Source: an uncultured bacterium (GTDB taxonomy: Bacteria > Hydrogenedentota > Hydrogenedentia > Hydrogenedentales > SLHB01). Taken from it: DNA of 12,160 nucleotides. The notes beneath the pieces were generated by a model. That model made no database searches. It had not been told where the DNA came from and saw only the letters and a list, made by a program, of their open reading frames with translations. The stretch lies in assembly GCA_937928585.1 (NCBI GenBank), contig CALEZK010000112.1:1-12160 (forward strand). Direction: 5' to 3'. Shown here piece after piece: positions 6,908 to 12,160 of this stretch (the stretch's first letter is position 1; the number at the start of each line of letters is the position of its first letter). The translations under genes and the position numbers were made by a program.

Positions 6908-8271
6908 TGCATGCATTGGCGATTATGGGTGTTTCATTCGGCGCGATGCTGGAACTGCATTCGATTCCGCTGGAAGACTCAACCCCGGGTGAAGGCCCGA
7001 GCCAGATCCTGACGTTTTTTGCGGATGTCGACAGCGACGCGGTCGCGGACCTCTTCATCCTCGAAGGAACCAAGCTTTCTGTCGTTTCGCGCGTTGGCGC
7101 GATACACCAAACCGTTTTGCCACATGGTGTTTCTGCATTCGACATTGCGGACATAGATGGAGATGGCGCGGCGGAGGTGATCGCCGTGCAGGGGCGCACG
7201 GTGTTTCGCATTCCAATCGCGTTACAAGGCGATCCGGTAGACCCCAATAAAATGTTCTCTGTGGATTCGCTTTATGCAACGGCATATTCAGGACCACTGC
7301 CCACCGTACTCGTTACGAAGGGTGCACTCGGCGACACGCTGATTGCGCTTCCCATGGAATCGGGCTTGTCTCGTTTTGCCGTCGATGGTACTCCCGTCGA
7401 TGAAACGCCTTACACTACAGCCGATAAATCGTTCTATTCCGTGCCGCGGTCATTGGTCCCCGGGACGGTTTCCAGCGGCCTTTCCATCCAATACCTGTCC
7501 ACGACAACGCTGGAGATCGATTCGCCGTCGTACCCTGCAGCGTCCGGAATGGGATACACCTATCTTTCGCCCGAACTGCTGCGGGAAGCCAGGGCAATTG
7601 ATCCGAGGAAATGGCCTTGGTTCGAAATAACCGCCGACGACACCAAGCAGACGCGCGTTTATTGCGCCGTGGATTCGGAGCTGCACACGATTCTCCGGAT
7701 CGCAGACGTCGCACTGGGAAGTGATGGGGCTGTCACGAGTGTACCCTTGCCCGGGCCAGAAAGGCGCTATCCCGGTGCGCTAGTGCCCGGGCAGGATCGG
7801 GAGAAGGTTGATTTCAATGGCGATGGGTATGCCGATATTCTGTTGTGGAACGCGCCGCGGCCAGGGATCTCGGTCGATTCACTTCTGCGCGCGGTAACGG
7901 GCCGCGATTGGCCCATCACACTTACGGTGCATTTGTATTCGCCTGATAAAGGCAGGTTCGAGCCCATGAGCGCCACCAAACTTGAATTCAGAATACCGGT
8001 GACGTGGTTTCTGGCCTACGGCGTGCCGCTTCGAGATTATGTTCTTCGTGACATCGACGGCGACGGCAAAACGGATCTCGCGATGTGTACTGAAGAATCC
8101 CACTACGCGGTATGGTTATATAGAGAGGGGTTCACGACCGCGCCCGATGAGAAGCACGTTTTTCCCGAGCCTATAACGGGCATCGAACATGCAATTGATA
8201 TAGAGGGCAATGGAAAGACGAGTATTGTGCTTCGCGGTGATAGCCGTGTTTACGCGCTTTACGCGAAATAG
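6904..8271 (+). CDS. FG-GAP/VCBS-like repeat protein (second of pair)
   Basis: A 455-residue protein with a short hydrophobic N-terminus (about 3-17) and then a beta-rich repeat region. The Asp loops are at residues 41-49 (DVDSDAVAD, degenerate), 83-91 (DIDGDGAAE), 303-311 (DFNGDGYAD), 383-391 (DIDGDGKTD) and 432-440 (DIEGNGKTS, degenerate). The distances between the last three loops (80 and 49 residues) are close to those in the upstream protein (88 and 48), and the segment after the third-last loop can be aligned, so the two are probably old tandem duplicates. There is a long loop-free middle (about 92-302). It overlaps the first gene by ATGA, and its own initiation signal is weak. It is probably exported and calcium-binding, and its role is unknown. 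Confidence 0.8.
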   Translation: MMHALAIMGVSFGAMLELHSIPLEDSTPGEGPSQILTFFADVDSDAVADLFILEGTKLSVVSRVGAIHQTVLPHGVSAFDIADIDGDGAAEVIAVQGRTVFRIPIALQGDPVDPNKMFSVDSLYATAYSGPLPTVLVTKGALGDTLIALPMESGLSRFAVDGTPVDETPYTTADKSFYSVPRSLVPGTVSSGLSIQYLSTTTLEIDSPSYPAASGMGYTYLSPELLREARAIDPRKWPWFEITADDTKQTRVYCAVDSELHTILRIADVALGSDGAVTSVPLPGPERRYPGALVPGQDREKVDFNGDGYADILLWNAPRPGISVDSLLRAVTGRDWPITLTVHLYSPDKGRFEPMSATKLEFRIPVTWFLAYGVPLRDYVLRDIDGDGKTDLAMCTEESHYAVWLYREGFTTAPDEKHVFPEPITGIEHAIDIEGNGKTSIVLRGDSRVYALYAK

Positions 8272-8283
8272 CGACAATGCAAC

Positions 8284-8290
8284 GAGGGAG
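8284..8290 (+). promoter_or_regulatory. Ribosome binding site of the Gfo/Idh/MocA gene
   Basis: GAGGGAG lies 7 bases before the ATG at 8298. It decides this start over the upstream in-frame ATG at 8277, which would put extra residues in front of the Tat signal. Confidence 0.75.
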
Positions 8291-8297
8291 TACGACA

Positions 8298-9611
8298 ATG
8301 GATAAGATTACCCGCCGCACGATGCTCGGAATGTCCGCCGCGGCCATTGCTGGGTGCGCTACGAACCAGAGCAGTGCCGGAACGCGAAAGGTCTCCCCAA
8401 ACGAGAAGCTGAATATTGCATGCGTTGGCGTTGGCGGACAGGGCCAGGCGGACCTGCGATCAGTGATGCACGAGAACGTCGTTGCGCTATGCGATGTGGA
8501 TTCGGAGCGCGCCGCGGAAACTTTCCGCAACCTTCCGGAAGTGCCCAAATACGACGACTATCGCGTCATGTTGGAGAAGCAGAAGGATATTGACGCGGTT
8601 GTTATTGCGATCCCCGATCACATGCACGCGTTTGTCGCGACTGCCGCGATGCAGCTCGGCAAGCACGTCTATGTCGAGAAACCCATGGCGCACAGCATTG
8701 CGGAAGCACACAAGCTTGCGGCCACGGCGCGGGAGTACAAGGTGGCAACGCAGATGGGTAATCAGGGGCACTCGATGCCGGGCGTGTGGGTGCTGCAACA
8801 GATGATTGCATCGGGAATCATCGGCGAGGTGAGGGAGGTGCACTGCTGGACCAACCGGCCCACCTGGAAGCAGGGTCTGGAACGGCCCACTGACACGCCG
8901 CCGGTTCCGCCGTCGCTCAACTGGGATGTGTGGCTGGGAGCGGCACCGGAGCGGCCATACAACCCTGCGTACCTCCCGCACAAGTGGCGCGGGTGGTGGG
9001 ACTTTGGCTGTTGCGCGATGGGCGACATGGGGTGTCACATTCTCGACGCGCCGTATACCTGCCTGAACCTTGGCGCACCGGTGCGGGTAAGCAGTGAAAC
9101 GTCGGGTGTCAATAACGAGACCGGGCCGCTATGGTCCATCCTGACTTTCGAATTTCCCGAACGGGACAAACTGCCGCCCGTGAAGCTGACGTGGTTTGAC
9201 GGCGGCAAGTTGCCGCCGCGCCCGGAGGGCATCCCGGCGGACTTCCGTCTGGGCGACAAGGACGGCGGTTCGCTGTTTTTGGGTGATAAAGGTTCAATAA
9301 CCGTAGGGACTTACGGGAATGGCCCTAAGTTCCTGTCGCCTGAACAGCAACAACAATGGGAAGCCAACGCCCCTGAAAGAGCTGCGGCGGTTGGCCACCA
9401 CCGCTCCTGGATTGAGGCGTGCAAGGGCGGGAAACCATCGCTATCGAATTTCGACTATGCCGCTCCGTTTACAGAAGTTGTGCTGCTTGGAAATGTTGCG
9501 ATGCGCGCGGGCGAGCCCATCGCTTGGGACACTTCGACAAAGCGCGTGACGAACGTGGTCGAGGCGAATACGTATGTTGATCCGCCTTACCGGACAGGTT
9601 GGCGTTTGTAG
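8298..9611 (+). CDS. Gfo/Idh/MocA family oxidoreductase, Tat-exported lipoprotein
   Basis: A 437-residue protein. The N-terminus has a twin-arginine motif (TRRTMLGM, R6-R7), a hydrophobic stretch and a lipobox-like IAGC ending at C20, so it should be exported folded and lipid-anchored. From about 38 there is a Rossmann domain with G44-V-G46-G47-Q-G49, an acidic end of strand two (CDVDSE, D66/D68), and the family's EKP block (E127-K128-P129). Later come the GDMGCHILD motif, with the His usually found in the active site, and the C-terminal helix region ending in a GEPIAWDT stretch. The family carries out NAD(P)-dependent oxidation or reduction of sugars and their derivatives; Tat export is the way to bring a cofactor-loaded enzyme across. 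A GH109-like glycosidase cannot be excluded. It follows the second FG-GAP gene by 26 bp and may be in the same transcript. Confidence 0.9.
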   Translation: MDKITRRTMLGMSAAAIAGCATNQSSAGTRKVSPNEKLNIACVGVGGQGQADLRSVMHENVVALCDVDSERAAETFRNLPEVPKYDDYRVMLEKQKDIDAVVIAIPDHMHAFVATAAMQLGKHVYVEKPMAHSIAEAHKLAATAREYKVATQMGNQGHSMPGVWVLQQMIASGIIGEVREVHCWTNRPTWKQGLERPTDTPPVPPSLNWDVWLGAAPERPYNPAYLPHKWRGWWDFGCCAMGDMGCHILDAPYTCLNLGAPVRVSSETSGVNNETGPLWSILTFEFPERDKLPPVKLTWFDGGKLPPRPEGIPADFRLGDKDGGSLFLGDKGSITVGTYGNGPKFLSPEQQQQWEANAPERAAAVGHHRSWIEACKGGKPSLSNFDYAAPFTEVVLLGNVAMRAGEPIAWDTSTKRVTNVVEANTYVDPPYRTGWRL

Positions 9612-9745
9612 GTTGACTGAATCGCCGTTTCGAGGAGATATTGACGGCGCGCCTGAGTTTCGCGAGAATGAGGGGTGCAGGGTAGCAATCAACGCACCGC
9701 TTGAACTCACTCTTGGTATGCACGTTTGCAAAGGTTCTGTAGCAA
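9612..9745. other. Intergenic gap without recognised signal
   Basis: 134 bp between the oxidoreductase and the next gene. The only structure seen is a 6-bp inverted pair, CGCCGT (9623-9628) and ACGGCG (9644-9649), with a 15-base loop and no T-tract, which is too weak to call a terminator. No promoter could be fixed. Confidence 0.5.
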
Positions 9746-10543
9746 ATGCTTGGTTCTCTGTTTGACTTCATATTCTCTGCGCCACCGCCGTCAAAGCATG
9801 TCACAGCACAGAAAAATACGCAGGTGACGCCACCCTTCGCCACCGCGTATGAGTTTTCTCCCAGTACACAGACTCGAATACAAGTAAGTACTGCTCAGCC
9901 CGACTTGAACCCAACCGCCGAAAGTACTTCGACAAGCTGGGTGGGTATTCTTGTTTCATTTTTTCCGGTGTCAGTAGTCTCTTACGCATTAGCCGCCATC
10001 GCAATGCAGGCGAGCGCCGAGCACATGATAGAGCCAGCATCGAATGCGGAACATATTTTGAAGCCGGCGAATTGGATTTACTATCTCTGTGCGGTTCCCC
10101 TGGCTGTTGCTGTCGGAATTGCGTTCGCAGATATTGTTGCGAAAATCATGGCTGGGGCAACTGAGTCGATCCGATTCAGTCCCAAGCGTGTGGGTGCGAC
10201 GATTGCACTTATCGCTTGTGCCAGCTTGCCATTTTTGATGGTCTCGCGATCGCGCGTTGCCTTCTCGCCGAACGAAATAGACGTCAATTCAGTGCTCGGC
10301 TTTGGCAGCAAGACCTATACGTATGAAGAAATAGACTCCGTTCGCGCGACTTTAGAAAGGCCCGTGGCCGGATGGCTAACGGATTCAAACCAGAATTTCG
10401 CGTTCGCGATCGACTTCACGGACGGCACGAGTTGGCGCTCCCGTTGGTATCCGTATCAGTTTGATGATTTTTCCGAAGGACAATTAATGCGATACCTGGC
10501 GAAGAAGACCGGAAAATCAACAAAGTTCGTTCGCCGAATCTAA
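9746..10543 (+). CDS. Unrecognised three-helix membrane protein with possible PH-like C-terminal domain
   Basis: A 265-residue protein I do not recognise. A short hydrophobic start (about 5-12) is followed by a low-complexity Ser/Thr/Pro/Gln-rich stretch (13-65). Then come three probable helices (about 66-88, 108-133 and 147-166) and a soluble C-terminal part (167-265). The latter has the rhythm of a bacterial PH-like domain: a VAFSPNEIDV strand, a YTYEEIDSVRA turn, an FAIDFTDGTSWRSRW hairpin and a final helix (about 242-256). This is a guess from pattern only. The ATG at 9746 has a poor ribosome binding site (AAGG 11 bases upstream); no better start is evident. Its codons look somewhat more A+T-rich than those of its neighbours. 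It stands alone between the oxidoreductase and the ilvD promoter. Confidence 0.68.
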   Translation: MLGSLFDFIFSAPPPSKHVTAQKNTQVTPPFATAYEFSPSTQTRIQVSTAQPDLNPTAESTSTSWVGILVSFFPVSVVSYALAAIAMQASAEHMIEPASNAEHILKPANWIYYLCAVPLAVAVGIAFADIVAKIMAGATESIRFSPKRVGATIALIACASLPFLMVSRSRVAFSPNEIDVNSVLGFGSKTYTYEEIDSVRATLERPVAGWLTDSNQNFAFAIDFTDGTSWRSRWYPYQFDDFSEGQLMRYLAKKTGKSTKFVRRI

Positions 10544-10575
10544 TCACACTATCGATTCCCGTAGAATAGTATGCA

Positions 10576-10603
10576 TTGAAGTTTGTATTGGGAAAGCTAT
10601 AAT
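10576..10603 (+). promoter_or_regulatory. Sigma70-like promoter of ilvD
   Basis: TTGAAG (10576-10581) and TATAAT (10598-10603) are separated by 16 bp. The -10 is a perfect consensus. The expected start of transcription is near 10610, giving a leader of about 40 bases before the ilvD ATG. A perfect 10-bp palindrome, GGGAATTCCC (10620-10629), lies in the leader and could be an operator or chance. No leader peptide or attenuator was seen. Confidence 0.65.
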
Positions 10604-10648
10604 ACTGCGTTCATTCTTCGGGAATTCCCCTCATCTGGAGCCAAATGC

Positions 10649-12160
10649 ATGAAGACCAAGTCCCCCAAGAAGCGTGCGTCGCTTCACCGCGTCTATTCCT
10701 CGCAAATAACGGAGAGCGTCGAGCGCGCGCCGAGCCGGGCCATGCTGCATGCAGTAGGGTTTTCGGACAAGGACTTCAAGAAGTCGCAGGTGGGCATCGC
10801 GTCGACCTGGAGCATGGTGACGCCGTGCAACATGCACATCAATAAACTCGCTTCGATTGCGGCGGAAGGCGTGAACGCGGCCGGGGGCAAGGCGGTCGAG
10901 TTCAATACCATCACGATATCGGACGGTATTTCGATGGGAACAGAGGGCATGAAGTATTCGCTCGTGTCGCGCGAAGTGATTGCGGACTCGATTGAGACGG
11001 TCGCGGGTTGCGAGTGGTTTGATGGTCTCGTCACAATCGGCGGATGCGACAAGAACATGCCGGGCTGCCTTATTGCGATGGCGCGCCTTAATCGTCCGTC
11101 GGTATTCGTTTACGGCGGCACAATCATGCCGGGGCGAGTGCAAGGCAAGGACGTGGATATAGTTTCCGTGTTTGAGGCCGTTGGCGCGCATGCGCGCGGC
11201 GATATCGGCGACAAGCAGTTGAAGGAAATCGAAGCGAAATCGATTCCCGGCCCGGGTTCTTGCGGCGGCATGTACACGGCGAACACGATGGGGTCGGCGA
11301 TTGAAGCCCTCGGCATGAGCCTGCCAAACAGTTCCGCGCAGGCGGCCATTTCGGAAGATAAGGCTCGCGACTGTCGCAATGCGGGCGCGGCAGTGCTGAA
11401 TCTTATCAAGTTGGGCATTCGCCCCAGCGATATCATGACGAAGAAGGCTTTCGAAAACGCCATCGCGGTTGTCACCGCGCTGGGCGGATCTACGAACGCA
11501 GTTTTACACCTGCTCGCGATGGCCCACGCGATCGGCGTGAAGCTAACGCTTGAGGATTTTACGCGCGTTGGAAAACGTACGCCGGTGCTTGCCGACCTTA
11601 AGCCCAGTGGCACGTTTGTGATGGCGAAGTTCGTTGAAATTGGCGGGCTGCTGCCGCTGATGAAGACCATGCTCGACGCAGGTTTGTTGCACGGCGATTG
11701 CCTCACGGTGACGGGAAAGACGCTCAAGCAGAACCTTGCGGGCGTAAAGCCGTATCCGAAAGGGCAGTTGGTGGTTCGACCGCTTTCGGATCCCATCAAG
11801 AAAGACGGTCACCTTGTGATCCTATACGGCAATCTCGCGCCGAAGGGCGCCGTTGCAAAGATCTCGGGCAAAGAGGGATTGAAGTTCACCGGGAAGGCCC
11901 GCGTTTACAACAGTGAAGAGACAGCCTTGAAGGCCATCCTCGACGGAACCGTGAAGAAAGGCGACGTAATCGTCATCCGCTATGAGGGCCCCAAGGGGGG
12001 GCCGGGCATGCGGGAGATGCTAGCGCCCACATCCGCTGTTATGGGCAAAGGGCTTGGCAAGGATGTCGCCCTGATCACGGATGGGCGGTTCTCCGGCGGA
12101 AGCCATGGCTTCGTCGTCGGCCATATCACGCCAGAGGCGCAGGTTGGCGGCAATCTGGCG
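10649..12160 (+). CDS. ilvD: Dihydroxy-acid dehydratase, 3'-truncated by window end
   Basis: The first 504 codons of IlvD, which dehydrates 2,3-dihydroxy-isovalerate and -3-methylvalerate to the 2-oxo acids in valine, isoleucine and leucine synthesis in the cytoplasm. The three cluster cysteines are present: C60 in TPCN, C133 in GGCDKNMPGC and C205 in GPGSCGGMYTANTM. So are the metal/substrate motif SDGISMGTEGM (91-101), K135 (the lysine carbamoylated in known structures) and the GRFSGGSHG block (479-487) with S482, taken as the catalytic base. Three conserved Cys fit the [2Fe-2S] type. The family is about 555-620 residues long, so roughly 50-110 are missing at the right edge. The start is supported by GGAG at 10637-10640, 8 bases upstream; another ATG at 10645 is out of frame. 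It has its own promoter and no ilv neighbour is seen. Confidence 0.97.
   Translation, partial: MKTKSPKKRASLHRVYSSQITESVERAPSRAMLHAVGFSDKDFKKSQVGIASTWSMVTPCNMHINKLASIAAEGVNAAGGKAVEFNTITISDGISMGTEGMKYSLVSREVIADSIETVAGCEWFDGLVTIGGCDKNMPGCLIAMARLNRPSVFVYGGTIMPGRVQGKDVDIVSVFEAVGAHARGDIGDKQLKEIEAKSIPGPGSCGGMYTANTMGSAIEALGMSLPNSSAQAAISEDKARDCRNAGAAVLNLIKLGIRPSDIMTKKAFENAIAVVTALGGSTNAVLHLLAMAHAIGVKLTLEDFTRVGKRTPVLADLKPSGTFVMAKFVEIGGLLPLMKTMLDAGLLHGDCLTVTGKTLKQNLAGVKPYPKGQLVVRPLSDPIKKDGHLVILYGNLAPKGAVAKISGKEGLKFTGKARVYNSEETALKAILDGTVKKGDVIVIRYEGPKGGPGMREMLAPTSAVMGKGLGKDVALITDGRFSGGSHGFVVGHITPEAQVGGNLA

Noticed and set aside
8487..9038. 183-codon minus-strand open frame opposite the Gfo/Idh/MocA gene
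   Set aside because: It overlaps the conserved Rossmann region on the other strand, is rich in Arg/His and shows no motif.
9623..9649. Hairpin CGCCGT / ACGGCG after the oxidoreductase gene as a terminator
   Set aside because: Six base pairs with a 15-base loop and no following T-tract do not make a convincing intrinsic terminator.
9574..9765. 63-codon plus-strand open frame spanning the intergenic gap
   Set aside because: It starts inside the oxidoreductase gene in another frame, has no ribosome binding site and no recognisable feature.
11110..11799. 229-codon minus-strand open frame opposite ilvD
   Set aside because: It is antisense to strongly conserved ilvD sequence and has no family features; long reverse frames are common opposite such genes.

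Overview
The window (about 55-57% G+C by eye, one end inside a gene) looks like a chromosomal segment of a Gram-negative, environmental bacterium of the Planctomycetes / PVC / Hydrogenedentota sort. The hints are a pseudopilin-like protein ending in an H-X-DG type motif, a Tat-targeted lipoprotein of the Gfo/Idh/MocA family, a TMTC-like membrane glycosyltransferase with C-terminal TPRs, and secreted FG-GAP/VCBS-type repeat proteins. The assignment is an inference from gene content, not from a marker gene.

Left part (29-3650, minus strand): three tightly packed genes read leftward. They are a pseudopilin-like membrane-anchored protein, a NagD-type (HAD-IIA) phosphatase that probably starts at a GTG one base after the previous stop codon, and a bacterial TMTC-like GT-C protein with five TPRs. 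A 130-bp divergent intergenic region (3651-3780) separates them from the plus-strand genes and carries a 16-bp operator-like dyad.

Centre (3781-8271, plus strand): a four-gene unit in which every junction is an ATGA stop/start overlap: ABC-2 type ATPase, six-helix ABC-2 permease, and two large FG-GAP-like proteins with Asp-rich calcium-loop motifs. The two repeat proteins share motif spacing and sequence over their last 150 residues, so they look like diverged tandem duplicates. Strict translational coupling of an ABC-2 exporter to a pair of propeller-like proteins is the most interesting thing in the window. A Gfo/Idh/MocA Tat lipoprotein gene (8298-9611) follows after 26 bp with its own strong ribosome binding site.

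Right part (9612-12160): a 134-bp gap with no convincing signal, an orphan three-helix membrane protein with a possible PH-like C-terminal domain (9746-10543), a sigma70-like promoter with a perfect TATAAT, and the first 504 codons of dihydroxy-acid dehydratase (ilvD), which runs off the end. No tRNA, rRNA, CRISPR array, insertion sequence or convincing intrinsic terminator was seen.
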